Of a DNA stretch of 64,000 bases, positions 44,702 to 54,490 are shown piece after piece (positions within the stretch are counted from its first letter, which is position 1; every line of letters begins with the position of its first letter). Location: positions 310,001-374,000 of the forward strand of contig NZ_JAFCKT010000002.1 of assembly GCF_018129985.1 (NCBI RefSeq), given 5' to 3'. The notes beneath the pieces are model-generated. The model did not search any database. It saw only the letters and a list, made by a program, of their open reading frames with translations, and was not told the DNA's origin. Source of the stretch: Bradyrhizobium sp. SZCCT0148. GTDB taxonomy: Bacteria; Pseudomonadota; Alphaproteobacteria; Rhizobiales; Xanthobacteraceae. Made by a program: the position numbers and the translations under genes.

Positions 44702-45760
44702 TTACTTCAAGAGCTTCATCGGATCCGCCACCTTCTGCTTCAGCTGATCGAAGCTGCATTGCCGCGGCGCCTTGTCGGGGCGCCAGCGCAGGATCGAGGT
44801 GCCGTGGCGAAACCGCTCGCCGCTGAAATGATCGTAGCAGACCTCGATCACCAGCTTCGGCCTGAGCGGGCACCATTTGGCCGAACGCTCGGTCGACCAC
44901 CGGCTCGGTCCGCCCGGCGCGTTGCCGGTGAAGCCGGGCTCGCCGATCAGCGGCTCCAGCCGATCGGTCAGCGCCGGCTTCTCGTTCGCCTTGATCGCCG
45001 AGGTGAATCCGACATGGTGCAGCAGTCCAGCATCGTCGTAGAGCCCAAGCAGCAGGGAGCCGACCACGTTGCGGCCGGCGATCTTGTTGGAGGCATAACG
45101 GAAGCCGCCGATCACGCAGTCGGCGCTGCGAAATTTCTTGATCTTCTGCATGCCGTCGCGATTTCCGGCCTGGTAGGGCAGGTCGATTTGCTTGGCGATG
45201 ACGCCGTCCGAGCCGCCGCCGGACTGAGCCAGCCATTTCTTCGCGGTGGCGTAGCTCGTCGTTGCCGGCGAGAGATGGAAGCAGCTCCCCTTCAGATAGG
45301 CTTTTGCAAAAGTCTCCAGCGCCGGCCGCCGTTCGCCGATCGGCTTCTCGGCAAGCTGCTTCTGTTTTGCCGTCGCGAGCAGATCGAAGACGAGATAGAG
45401 CGCCGGCGTTTCCTGCGAGAGCTTCTTCACCCGGCTCGCAGCCGGATGAATCCGTTGCAGCAACGCGTCGAAGGAAAAGCTCTTGGCGAGCGGCACGACG
45501 ATCTCGCCGTCGAGCGTGAAGCGATCGGTTTTTAGCGTCAGCGCGGCCGCGACGATCTCGGGGAAATAGCGCGTGAGGTCCTCGCCGGATTTGGAGCGCA
45601 GATCGATGCGGCTGCCGTCGCGCGTCAGCAGGCAGCGAAAGCCATCCCATTTCGGCTCGTACTGCCATTCCTTGCCGCGCGGGATCTCGTCGACCGACCG
45701 CGCCTCCATCGCAGCGAGAGATGTCGATTTGCGCGCGCGCTTTGCGGGAGGGGCAGGCAA
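44702..45760 (-). CDS. ATP-dependent DNA ligase (LigD/LigC-like)
   Basis: 352 residues. The adenylated lysine is in EPKWDGFRCLL (motif I); other motifs are RSKSGEDL, TLDGEIVVP, LVFDLLA, SDGVIAKQIDLPY and KIKKFR (motif V). An OB-fold follows. It is a stand-alone ligase domain without the polymerase or nuclease parts of LigD, close to mycobacterial LigC-type proteins, and could act in non-homologous end joining or base-excision repair. The frame begins at TTG 45760; ATG 45709 (MEARSVDEIPRGK) is another possible start. No Ku gene is in view. Confidence 0.9.
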   Translation of the reverse strand: MPAPPAKRARKSTSLAAMEARSVDEIPRGKEWQYEPKWDGFRCLLTRDGSRIDLRSKSGEDLTRYFPEIVAAALTLKTDRFTLDGEIVVPLAKSFSFDALLQRIHPAASRVKKLSQETPALYLVFDLLATAKQKQLAEKPIGERRPALETFAKAYLKGSCFHLSPATTSYATAKKWLAQSGGGSDGVIAKQIDLPYQAGNRDGMQKIKKFRSADCVIGGFRYASNKIAGRNVVGSLLLGLYDDAGLLHHVGFTSAIKANEKPALTDRLEPLIGEPGFTGNAPGGPSRWSTERSAKWCPLRPKLVIEVCYDHFSGERFRHGTSILRWRPDKAPRQCSFDQLKQKVADPMKLLK

Positions 45761-45801
45761 TGGCTGGGACTCGTCATACGCTGGACACGTCCCAACAACG
45801 C

Positions 45802-45829
45802 AGAACGGCCGGCTTTCGCCGGCCGTTCT
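45802..45829. terminator. Terminator hairpin downstream of trxA
   Basis: AGAACGGCCGGC-tttc-GCCGGCCGTTCT, a perfect 12-bp stem, 25 bp after the trxA stop. No clear T-run on the minus strand, but the stem is strong. Confidence 0.75.
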
Positions 45830-45853
45830 CGAAAATAAACTCGCGTGAGGCGA

Positions 45854-46174
45854 TCAGACCGCGGAGGTGATCCACTGCTGCAGCTTCGCCTTCGGCGCCG
45901 CGCCGACCTGGCGCGAGGCCATCTCGCCGCCCTTGAAGATCATCAGGGTGGGGATCGACATCACGCCGTACTTCGAGGCGGTCTTCGGGCTCTCGTCGAC
46001 GTTGAGCTTCACGATCTTGACCTTGTCGCCCATCGCGCCGGCGATCTCGTCGAGGGCGGGCGCGATCATGCGGCAGGGACCGCACCACTCGGCCCAGAAA
46101 TCGACGACGACGGGACCGTTCGCCTTGAGCACTTCGGCTTCGAAATCGGTGTCAGAAACCTTGCCAACGGCCAT
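45854..46174 (-). CDS. trxA: Thioredoxin
   Basis: 106 residues with the active site [17 protein letters not shown] and the cis-Pro loop [11 protein letters not shown]. General disulphide reductant. It lies 70 bp downstream of addA on the same strand, the conserved addB-addA-trxA order of alphaproteobacteria, and ends at a strong hairpin. Confidence 0.97.
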   Translation of the reverse strand: MAVGKVSDTDFEAEVLKANGPVVVDFWAEWCGPCRMIAPALDEIAGAMGDKVKIVKLNVDESPKTASKYGVMSIPTLMIFKGGEMASRQVGAAPKAKLQQWITSAV

Positions 46175-46244
46175 GGGATTTACCTCGTTCGGTTGAAAGA
46201 GAATCGGCGCGACCTGGAATCGCGCCGGGGATCATGGCGTCAAC

Positions 46245-49200
46245 CTATGAACGGCCTGTTGCCGGGTCAAGGATGCTCACGCCGACATGAAGGGATGCCA
46301 GCGCCGCGTCCAGCGCGGGGGCTGAAATCTCCATGTATTCAAGGGCCTCGGTCCAGAGCAGGACCGCCCTGACAGGCTTTTGGGGATAAAGCCGCGCCAG
46401 CACGGCCCGGTACAGCGCAAGCTGCCGGACGTAGGCGATGGGTGCCTCGGCCGCGCTTTTGGCCGGCGCCTGGTTGGTCTTGAAATCGATGATCAGCACC
46501 TCATCCGGACGAACGACCAGCCGGTCGATCTGCCCCGACACCAGGGCCGGTGGCCGGCCCGGCCGCTCCAGCCGGCCGGCGATGGCGACTTCGGCGCGGC
46601 TGCCGGCGGCAAAGACCGGCGCAAAGCGCGGTTCGGTGATCAAGGCCAGGACCTTGTCGGCCAAAGCGGCGCGATCGGCGTCCGGCCAGTCCGCGGCGTT
46701 GCGCGCCATGAAGCCGAGCGCGGCCTCGCGGCGGCGTTCCGCGGCGATATCGGGCAGGGATTGCAGCAGACGATGCACCAGCGTGCCGCGTTGCAACGCG
46801 AGAGCGCGTGTCTGCACGGATTCGCCTGTCCGCACGCTGCGGCCATCCTCGGCCGACTGGCCGGACGGGCGCACCAGATCGTCGTCCACGGTCTCGTTCG
46901 GCGCCGGCGTTCGCAGCCATGCCGGCAGCGCGATCGTCTGGTCCACGGCCGCCGCCGGGATCCCCAGCGCGGTGACATCCTCAGGCCGGGCGAATCGGGT
47001 CACCTTGCCGAGCGGCGTCTCGATCACCTGCTTGTCCAGGCCCGAGCCTTTGAGCCCGGTGTCGACCAGATCATACCAGCTCAGTTTGCGGACCGTCTTC
47101 ATGTTGCCGGGCATGCAGCCGCCGACGATCAGGCGGTCGGCCGCACGCGTCATCGCGACATAGAGCAGGCGGCGATATTCGTCCTCGGTTTCCTCGAGCA
47201 TGGCCTTGCGCGCGTCGGCGACGGGCTTGGGGTCGTCGGCCTTGCGGCCCGCCCAGACCACGACCTCGCCGCCATTGCCACGCGGCACGTGGATCAGCCG
47301 GACCCGCTGCGAGTCCGCGGGCGACGAGGTGGTGTCGACCATGAACACGACCGAAGCTTCCAGCCCCTTGGCGCCGTGCACGGTCATCACCCGCACCTCG
47401 TCGCGGGAGATTTCCATGTCGCGCTTCACCTCGGTGTCGGCGGAGCGCAGCCAGGCCATGAAGCCCTGCAACGAGGCCGGCGCCTTGCGCTCACAGCTGA
47501 GCGCGAGCTCCAGGAATTCGTCGAGCGCGTCATTGGCCTCATGGCCAAGCCGGCGCAGGATGCGCGCACGGCCGCCGTCGCCTCCCAACAGCCAGGCGTA
47601 GAACGCGAACGGCGTCTCCTCGCGCGCACGGGCCTCGCAGGCCTCCAGACGCCGCAGCACGGCCGCGAACTTCTCGCTTCCGGCCGCATGCTCGCCGAGT
47701 GCGCGGCGCAGCGAGCCCTTGCGCTCATGGGCCAACTGAAACAGGTCGTCGTCATCGAGGCCGAACAGCGGGCTCTTCAGCGCCACCGCCAGCGCGAGAT
47801 CGTCCTGCGGCAGCAGCAGCGCGTCCGCGAGGTTCATCAGGTCGATGATCGCGATATGCTCGGTCAGCTTGAGCCGGTCGGCGCCGGCGACGGGAACGCC
47901 AGCATGCTTCAGCGCCTGGATCACCGCGTCGAACGCATTGCCGCGCCGTCGCACCAGGATCAGCATGTCGCCGTAGCGCAGCGGCCGGCGCTCGCCCTCA
48001 TGCCCGGTCAGCGTGCCGCTCTCGACCAGTTGCTTGATCTCGGCCTGGATCCTGCGCGCCAGTTTGACTTCGGGGCTGGTGACCGCAACACCGTCGAACG
48101 GCGCGCGCCAGCCCTCGATGTCCTGCCGATCGTCGGCTTCCGCGAGATCCCAGAGCTCGACGACGCTTGGTCCAGCATCGCTGAGCGAGTTGTGCAAGGG
48201 ATGGCCGACGTCGATCGAATGGATGCTCTTGTAGATCGTGGGGTCGCGGAAGACGTGGTCGACCGAATGCAGGATCGCAGCACCCGAACGGAACGAGTAG
48301 GTGAAGGCGACGGGGTCGAACTTCAGCCCGGCAGCCCTGAATCTGCGATCCAGCTCTCGCTTGCGTTTGTCGAATTCGTGCGGGTCGGCACCCTGGAACG
48401 AGAAGATCGACTGTTTCTCGTCGCCGACCGCGAAGACCGTGCGGTTCAGCCCGTCGCGCGCGCCTTCGCCGGCCGTGAATTCGGAGATGATGTGGGCGAC
48501 GATATCCCATTGCCGCGGACTGGTGTCCTGGGCTTCGTCGATCAGGACATGATCGACGCCGCGGTCGAGCTTGTAATGCACCCAGCCCGAAGACACGCGG
48601 TTCAGCATCGCCAGCGTCTTGTCGATGAGGTCGTCATAGTCGAGCAGGCCACGCTCCTGCTTCTCGCGGCGATAGTTCGCGGCGGCGGCGGTTGCGATGT
48701 GCAGCAGCGCCGCGGTGCGGTCGCGCATGGTCACGGCGCGGCGCTTCTCGATCAATCCGGCGAGGCGCTGCGCCTCGTTCTCGAACAGGCGGGCGACGGA
48801 CGGGTTGTGTTCGCCGAACTTCTTGGTCAAAACCGCCTTGCGCGGCAGCTTTTCGTCGGTGAGGAAGACGCAGAGATAGGCATCGACCTGCGCACTGCCG
48901 GAAAAGACCTTGGCCTCGCGAAGACGGGAGGCTTGGTCATTGTCCGACTTGCTGCCGTCCTCCAGCGCAAAGGCGATATCCTCCCAGCGCGAACGCGGCA
49001 GGTAGGGGCCATCGAGAATGTCCGTCTCGACGTCCTCGATGCGATCGCTCGCATCGACACCCAAAGCTGCTGCCAGCTGGGCCGCCGCCGCTTCGGCACT
49101 GCCGGCCTCATCCGTCCAGGCCATGAAATGATCGCGGCTGAGACACGCTTCGCGCACGACCTCCTTGAAGGTGACGTCGGCGGCGCTCGCCATCGCGGTC

Positions 49201-49754
49201 AGCAAGGCGCGGCCGGTAACGCTGTCGGGGGCGCGCGCGGCCTCCAGCAGCACCTTCAGATTGGCGCGCTCCATCATGTCGGTCTGGTCGCGCTCGTCGA
49301 TCACGGCAAAGCGCGCAGGCACGTTGGCCTCGAACGGAAACTGCTGGAGCAGGCGCGTGCACAGTGCGTGGATGGTCTGCACCTTCAGCCCGCCCGGTGT
49401 CTCCAGCGCGCAGGCGAACAGTTTTCGCGCGTCGCGGCGAATTTTTGCGCTGGGATGCGGGATGCCGACCGCGCGGATCGCTGCGTCGAGCCCGGTATCG
49501 TCCAGCGTCACCCAATGCCCTAACGTGGTGAACACGCGCTCGGCCATGTTGGCGGCGGCCGCCTTGGTAAAGGTGATGCAGAGGATCTTTTCCGGCGGCA
49601 CGCCCGACAGCAGCAGGCGGATCACCCGCTGCACCAGCACATGAGTCTTGCCCGAGCCGGCATTGGCCGACACGAAAGCCGATGCAGTCGGATCTGACGC
49701 GCGCGCCTGCCGCGCGCGCACCTCGTCAGGAATGGGGCGGGGCAGCTTCACCAT
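46245..49754 (-). CDS. addA: Double-strand break repair helicase-nuclease AddA
   Basis: 1169 residues from ATG 49754 (MVKLPRPIPDEVRARQ), overlapping the addB stop by 7 bp; the frame also permits a start at 49787. Walker A is SANAGSGKTHVLVQ, Walker B region DHVLIDEAQDTSP, other UvrD motifs include QSIFSFQGADPHEF and VMTVHGAKGLEASVVF. The RecB-type nuclease is near the C-terminus (EVLIIDFKTNQAP). With AddB it resects broken ends to load RecA, in place of RecBCD. Confidence 0.95.
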   Translation of the reverse strand: MVKLPRPIPDEVRARQARASDPTASAFVSANAGSGKTHVLVQRVIRLLLSGVPPEKILCITFTKAAAANMAERVFTTLGHWVTLDDTGLDAAIRAVGIPHPSAKIRRDARKLFACALETPGGLKVQTIHALCTRLLQQFPFEANVPARFAVIDERDQTDMMERANLKVLLEAARAPDSVTGRALLTAMASAADVTFKEVVREACLSRDHFMAWTDEAGSAEAAAAQLAAALGVDASDRIEDVETDILDGPYLPRSRWEDIAFALEDGSKSDNDQASRLREAKVFSGSAQVDAYLCVFLTDEKLPRKAVLTKKFGEHNPSVARLFENEAQRLAGLIEKRRAVTMRDRTAALLHIATAAAANYRREKQERGLLDYDDLIDKTLAMLNRVSSGWVHYKLDRGVDHVLIDEAQDTSPRQWDIVAHIISEFTAGEGARDGLNRTVFAVGDEKQSIFSFQGADPHEFDKRKRELDRRFRAAGLKFDPVAFTYSFRSGAAILHSVDHVFRDPTIYKSIHSIDVGHPLHNSLSDAGPSVVELWDLAEADDRQDIEGWRAPFDGVAVTSPEVKLARRIQAEIKQLVESGTLTGHEGERRPLRYGDMLILVRRRGNAFDAVIQALKHAGVPVAGADRLKLTEHIAIIDLMNLADALLLPQDDLALAVALKSPLFGLDDDDLFQLAHERKGSLRRALGEHAAGSEKFAAVLRRLEACEARAREETPFAFYAWLLGGDGGRARILRRLGHEANDALDEFLELALSCERKAPASLQGFMAWLRSADTEVKRDMEISRDEVRVMTVHGAKGLEASVVFMVDTTSSPADSQRVRLIHVPRGNGGEVVVWAGRKADDPKPVADARKAMLEETEDEYRRLLYVAMTRAADRLIVGGCMPGNMKTVRKLSWYDLVDTGLKGSGLDKQVIETPLGKVTRFARPEDVTALGIPAAAVDQTIALPAWLRTPAPNETVDDDLVRPSGQSAEDGRSVRTGESVQTRALALQRGTLVHRLLQSLPDIAAERRREAALGFMARNAADWPDADRAALADKVLALITEPRFAPVFAAGSRAEVAIAGRLERPGRPPALVSGQIDRLVVRPDEVLIIDFKTNQAPAKSAAEAPIAYVRQLALYRAVLARLYPQKPVRAVLLWTEALEYMEISAPALDAALASLHVGVSILDPATGRS

Positions 49755-52700
49755 TCCTCGATCCCCAGGCCGCCGGCCGCGGACCATTCCTTGATCCGGG
49801 CGAGATCGTCATAGGTGCCGTAGCGGTTGGTCCACATCGGCAGGTTCAGCGAGGTGTAGGGCTGGTTCTCGTCGTCGAAGGCACGGATCAGTGCCTCCAG
49901 CTTGGCCCGCGCCTCGGCGGCCGCGGTGTCCGGCGGCTGCGGCTCGTCACCCTGCTTGTACTTGAGCTCGAGGATACGCTCCTCGCCCGGCGGATTGTTG
50001 CCGCTCAGGCGGACATAAACCAGCTGGCTCACGGACGCTCCGGCGTCGATGCCGGGAAAGCCGCCCTCGCGCAGGATCGCGGCCTCCAGCGTGAGCTGCG
50101 GCGAAAGTCCCATGCGAACCTGCTTGCCGGTCGGCGGCTGGCCGGTCTTGTAGTCGAGGATGGCGTAGCCGCCGCCCTGGCGCCGCTCGATGCGGTCGGC
50201 GCGCGCGGACAGGCGGAAGCTGCGCTCGTGATCGAGCCTGATCGAGATCTCGCCGCGGGTCTCTGCGAGGACGGCCTCGATCGCGTCGCGCCGCGCGGTC
50301 TCCCATTCGCCGAACCAGCGCGCGATGCGCTGGAAGCGCGGCCACCACAGCGCCCGCGCCTCGGGCCGCTCCATCAGCGGCGCGAAATGCTTTTCCCCGA
50401 TCGTGCGCAGCACGCGGGCGGGATCGGCCGGCAGATGCGCGGCATAGGTTTCCGTGAACTCGCCGATCGCATCGTGGATTGCCGAACCGCGGTCGGCGGC
50501 CGACAGCGGCATGTCGACGGGATCGAGCGCATCGAGCCGCAGGATGTGTTTTGCGTAGATCGTGTAGGGGTCGCGCAGCCAGTCCTCGATTGCTGTGACC
50601 GACATCCTGAGCGGCCGGGTCGCCCGCGGCGGCCGCGGCTCGGGCTGCTTGATCGGCTCGACCTTGTCCGGCTGGTCCAGTGCGCTCGCGAACTGCACAT
50701 ATTTCTCGCCGGCGCGAACGGCCGCCTTCCAATGACCGTCGCCCGCAACCGCCTCGAGCCGGTGCAGGAAGCGCGATGCCACCGCCGGCGCGCCGCCGGC
50801 CTTGGCGGAATGGGTGAGGATCACCTCGCCGCCGCCAAGCAGCTGGGCGAAGTCGTGTGCGGAGAGGCCGATGCGGCGCTCCGGAAGATCGAGACCAAGC
50901 TCGTGCCGCATCGGCCGGCTCAGCCAGGGATCGATCCGCGGCGCCGGCGGCCAGACGCCTTCGATCAGCCCGCCGACGATGATTCGGTCGGCCTGCATCA
51001 GGCGTGATTCCAGCGGACCGTAGATCTGTAGCCGCGCACCCGGCTTGTCGCGCCGTCGCACGGCGCGGTCGCTGAACGCGGTCTGGAAGACGTCGGGATA
51101 GTCGGGCAGCGTCACCATCAAGCCGCAGGTCCTGCCGCCGCGCAGCAGATCGTCGAAGGCGCTGGCAAGTGCGAGGCCTTCGCGTTCCTCGAAGGCCAGC
51201 GGGATGCCCTGCTCGTCGCGCGACAGCTCGATCATGATCTCGCGATGCCGGTGCGCGAGCTCGGCGAAGTCGAATGGCTTGGACGATGCGAGGCTCTCGA
51301 TCGGCGCCAGCGCCTTCTGCAGGACATCGATCAGCGCCTGGATGCGGTCGATAGCATCGGCCTTGAGACGCGCACGGGGCTCGGCCTTGTGGAGCGCGGA
51401 AACCTCGCTGCGCCACAGCTTGGCCAACTCCTCACGAAAACGGTTGAACTCGCGCAACAGGCCTGCCGTGCCGGCAGGCGGGCGCGTGCCGCGCAGGATT
51501 GCAAGCTCGAGGTCTTCGATCGCCGCCTTCCATGCGCCAGGCAACCGGCCAAGCCGGCACAGCGGATGCTTCAGCATCGCCAGCAGCGTCGGCGGCTCCA
51601 ACCCCTTGGTGGCGGCTTCCGCTACGAGGCGCGCAAAGACGCCCGCAGAGGTCTCCATCAGCACGTCGCCGCCGGAATCGTCGAACGCCAGATCCCAGCG
51701 CGTGAGTGCGGCCATCACGCGACGCGCCAGCGCGCGGTCGGGCGTCACCAGCGCCGCGGATTTGTCGAGATGCCGTGCCTCGCGCATCGCGATGGCAATG
51801 GCGAGCGCTTCCATCTCGGGGTTGGCAGCTTCGACGACGGCGAGGTTCGTCATGCCGCCCGCGATCTTTGCGGCGACATCCGGCTGCTTCAGACGGTCGT
51901 GCCAGACTTCCGTCTTGGCGGAGGGCCGCATCGACTCGGATGCGAGCAGATCGCGGCCGCCCTCTGCCGGCGGCTGGAGGATCTCGACGTCGCTGCGCTT
52001 GATGCCGAAACGATCCAGCAGCGCGTGCAGGGCGTATTGCGGATGGTTCGAGGCCGGATGCTCCACGAACTTGCCGAGTGAATCACGCACACCGCCGATG
52101 CTGCGCCAGGCGTCGTCGTCGAGATCGGTGTCGAGGCCCGGCAGCACCACGGCGCCATGCGGCAGCGAGGCGACTGCGTGCAGGAATTTCGCGGTCGCCG
52201 GCATCGAGCCGGTCGAACCCGCCGCGATCACGGGGCCATGCGGATGCGCGGTCAGCCGTTTGGCCTCCGCCGCGATCAGGAGATCGCGCCGCGCCGCCGG
52301 CTCGATCCGGTTGATCTCGGCGAGATGACCGGGCCAGGCGACGCGGGCGATGCGCAGGAATTCGAGCGAGTGCTGCCAGTAGCGATCGAGGTTGTCCGGT
52401 ACGAGACCGTCGAGCGCGCTCCAGTCGACGCCGCGCGTCACCATGTCGTCGATCAGCCGCGCGAGGTCGCCTGCGAGCGCCAGCGTCGACGCGGGTCCGC
52501 CGACCACCAGCGGCGACAGCACCGGCCCCTTGGCCCAGGCGCCGACCAGTTGCGCCAGCGTCAGCCGCCGTTCGAGCTCGCCAAGCCGCGGCGGAATGTC
52601 GAGCGGCGTTGCTCCGGAGAACTGCTCGCCTTCATCGGCGAAAGCGAGCTCATCTTCGTCGATGTCGCCGAGCGCGACGATGCGCGGCAGCACCACCGCG

Positions 52701-52894
52701 TCCGCCCCCATCTCGTCGAGGAAGATCTCGCGAACCACGCGCATCGCGCGCCTCGTCGGCAGATACAGCGTGGCATCCGCCAGCCGCGCCGGTTCCTTGC
52801 GCGCCTCGAATCCCTCGACCAGCCGTCCCTCCAGCAGAGCGGAGACAATCGTGCGCAGGAACGGAACTGAGAGGGGAACGCTGAAGACGCGCAT
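49748..52894 (-). CDS. addB: Double-strand break repair protein AddB
   Basis: 1048 residues from ATG 52894 (MRVFSVPLSVPFLRTIV). No ATP-binding motif; the body is an inactivated helicase that scans for Chi-like sites. The C-terminal nuclease has GGGYAILDYKTGQPPTGKQ. Only two cysteines are present (HPLCRLG, GRTCGLM), so the four-Cys iron-sulphur staple of Bacillus AddB is absent, as in other alphaproteobacterial forms. Coupled to addA. Confidence 0.95.
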   Translation of the reverse strand: MRVFSVPLSVPFLRTIVSALLEGRLVEGFEARKEPARLADATLYLPTRRAMRVVREIFLDEMGADAVVLPRIVALGDIDEDELAFADEGEQFSGATPLDIPPRLGELERRLTLAQLVGAWAKGPVLSPLVVGGPASTLALAGDLARLIDDMVTRGVDWSALDGLVPDNLDRYWQHSLEFLRIARVAWPGHLAEINRIEPAARRDLLIAAEAKRLTAHPHGPVIAAGSTGSMPATAKFLHAVASLPHGAVVLPGLDTDLDDDAWRSIGGVRDSLGKFVEHPASNHPQYALHALLDRFGIKRSDVEILQPPAEGGRDLLASESMRPSAKTEVWHDRLKQPDVAAKIAGGMTNLAVVEAANPEMEALAIAIAMREARHLDKSAALVTPDRALARRVMAALTRWDLAFDDSGGDVLMETSAGVFARLVAEAATKGLEPPTLLAMLKHPLCRLGRLPGAWKAAIEDLELAILRGTRPPAGTAGLLREFNRFREELAKLWRSEVSALHKAEPRARLKADAIDRIQALIDVLQKALAPIESLASSKPFDFAELAHRHREIMIELSRDEQGIPLAFEEREGLALASAFDDLLRGGRTCGLMVTLPDYPDVFQTAFSDRAVRRRDKPGARLQIYGPLESRLMQADRIIVGGLIEGVWPPAPRIDPWLSRPMRHELGLDLPERRIGLSAHDFAQLLGGGEVILTHSAKAGGAPAVASRFLHRLEAVAGDGHWKAAVRAGEKYVQFASALDQPDKVEPIKQPEPRPPRATRPLRMSVTAIEDWLRDPYTIYAKHILRLDALDPVDMPLSAADRGSAIHDAIGEFTETYAAHLPADPARVLRTIGEKHFAPLMERPEARALWWPRFQRIARWFGEWETARRDAIEAVLAETRGEISIRLDHERSFRLSARADRIERRQGGGYAILDYKTGQPPTGKQVRMGLSPQLTLEAAILREGGFPGIDAGASVSQLVYVRLSGNNPPGEERILELKYKQGDEPQPPDTAAAEARAKLEALIRAFDDENQPYTSLNLPMWTNRYGTYDDLARIKEWSAAGGLGIEEW

Positions 52895-53245
52895 GGCTGC
52901 CTGATTCGGAGGATCAGGCGCCAATATAGGGAGGCAGATTCAAATGGATACGGGTGAGCGGAGATCGTCCCCGTTGTTTCCCGTCCCACCGCTCTCGTGC
53001 CGCGGCTCAGCGGCGCAGCATGCAGTGATTCGCCGCTGAGCCGGGGCCTATGTCCCTTGGTCGAGTTTGCGAGTTTTCTGGGTCCCGGTTCTGCGGAGCG
53101 GCACTTCGGCCGCACCGCGTCCGGGACACGAAAGTCTCGTAGGGTGGAAAAGCGAAGCGTGCCCACGCGTCTTTGTGATCGAGAGGTGGTGGGCATGGCG
53201 CAAGGGCGCCTCTGCCGACCCTACGGCACCGTCTTCGAGTCGAAT
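52895..53245. other. Gap between murU-like gene and addB with repeats
   Basis: 351 bp without a gene, holding the GTCCCGG...CCGGGAC repeat (53082-53127) and an 88-bp palindromic repeat (53138-53225). An addB promoter may be present but is not recognisable. Confidence 0.6.
53138..53225. repeat. 88-bp palindromic repeat
   Basis: Arms CGTAGGGT...ACCCTACG enclose inner arms GTGCCCAC...GTGGGCAT and a short unpaired centre. I recognise this as a common intergenic element in bradyrhizobial genomes; it is probably mobilised rather than regulatory. Confidence 0.75.
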
Positions 53246-53968
53246 TTATGCCACGCTCTCCAGGAACGCTTCTTCCGCGGCGTGCACGGCGTCGGGCGTG
53301 CCGACATGCATCCAGACGCCGTCGAGGCGGAGGCCGAACAGCCGCTCCTGCTCGCCCGCGCGGTCGAACATCTTCGTCAGCGAGAACTCGCCCTGCGGCG
53401 CGCCTTCGAAGATCGACGGCGACAGGATCGCAGCGCCGGCATAGACGAACGGAACGACTTCCTTTTCCTTGCGCTTGCGCAGGACGCCGTCGGGCAGCAT
53501 GCCGTAGTCGCCGCGGCCGCTATAGCCGATGCTGGTCGCGGTCGGCGCCATCAGCAGCAGGATGTCCATGCGCGCGGGGTCGAAGTTTTCAGCGAGCCGC
53601 GTCAGATTGGAGCGCACGCCGTCGATCCACAGCGTGTCGGAATTGACGTGGAAGAACGGTGCATCGCCAAGCAGCGGCAACGCCTTGACCACGCCGCCGC
53701 CGGTGCCGAGCACCTGGTCGCGCTCGTCGGAAATCGTCACGCGCGGAAGCTGGCGCGTTGCGACATGATCGATGATCTGATCCGGCAGGTAATGGACGTT
53801 GACCACGGCCTCGGTCACGCCGGCCTGGCCGAGCTTGTCGAGCACGTGGTCGAGCAGCGGCTGGCCGGCCACCGGGACCATCGGCTTCGGCATCTTGTCC
53901 GTCAACGGACGCATGCGCAGGCCGAACCCTGCGGCGAGCACCATGGCTTTGGTCGGTTTGACGGACAT
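53246..53968 (-). CDS. murU: Nucleotidyltransferase, MurU-like
   Basis: 240 residues. The NTP site is AMVLAAGFGLRMRPLTDKMPKPMVPVAGQPLLDHVLD, followed by GTGGGVVKALPLLGDAPFFHVNSDTLW with the metal-binding Asp. Related to mannose-1-phosphate guanylyltransferases, but the neighbouring AmgK-like kinase makes MurU, which joins UTP and MurNAc-1-phosphate to give UDP-MurNAc, the likelier role. Cell-wall recycling bypassing MurA (fosfomycin target). The specificity is inferred from context. Confidence 0.85.
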   Translation of the reverse strand: MSVKPTKAMVLAAGFGLRMRPLTDKMPKPMVPVAGQPLLDHVLDKLGQAGVTEAVVNVHYLPDQIIDHVATRQLPRVTISDERDQVLGTGGGVVKALPLLGDAPFFHVNSDTLWIDGVRSNLTRLAENFDPARMDILLLMAPTATSIGYSGRGDYGMLPDGVLRKRKEKEVVPFVYAGAAILSPSIFEGAPQGEFSLTKMFDRAGEQERLFGLRLDGVWMHVGTPDAVHAAEEAFLESVA

Positions 53969-54085
53969 CCTTCGCTTTCCAGACCTTTCACGTTCGCAGC
54001 GATCCTAACACGAGGTTCGATCAGCCGCACCGCATCTCAATCGCCTTAACTGCCCGCCGTGACGGTTGTACGACGGGTGCTGCCG

Positions 54086-54403
54086 TCATGCCCCGACGGC
54101 TGCGGCACGCGCCTTTTTCTTCTTGTCGCCGACTTTCAGGAAATTGACGCCGATCTGGTCGCCATTGACCCAGGCCAGTTCGCAGCGCCGGTACGCGAGG
54201 CCGGTGGACGACAGCAGCAAAAAGAACTCTTTCAGATGGAGGCCCTCCACCGAGCCGTCGATGGTCAGCTTGGCGCCGGTCTCGGAGACGTCCTCCATGG
54301 TACAGTCGCGCCGCCAGGTGCCGTCGATCCCCATCATCTGGGCCGAGATCCCGCGCTCGAAAATAACCCGGTTATTGCCGCGCTGGTCCGCCTTTACCGC
54401 CAT
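54086..54403 (-). CDS. PilZ-domain protein
   Basis: 105 residues. RGNNRVIFERGISAQM gives an Arg-x3-Arg-like start (first Arg pair altered) and DVSETGAKL the D/NxSxxG motif of PilZ, suggesting cyclic-di-GMP binding. The tail is Lys/Ala rich. It sits between the TsaE-AmgK and MurU genes on the same strand, linking a possible second-messenger sensor to cell-wall recycling. Confidence 0.8.
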   Translation of the reverse strand: MAVKADQRGNNRVIFERGISAQMMGIDGTWRRDCTMEDVSETGAKLTIDGSVEGLHLKEFFLLLSSTGLAYRRCELAWVNGDQIGVNFLKVGDKKKKARAAAVGA

Positions 54404-54490
54404 CTGTCCGCTCCAGCCCCGTATTCATCCGGCTGCCTCGCCGCAGAATACCGGCGCCTTGGCTAACAGCCGGTAAATCGGAACCCGGAA

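Noticed and set aside
46380..49523. 1047-codon plus-strand ORF
   Set aside because: It is an antisense shadow of addA caused by high GC at third positions; the addA protein is unmistakable.
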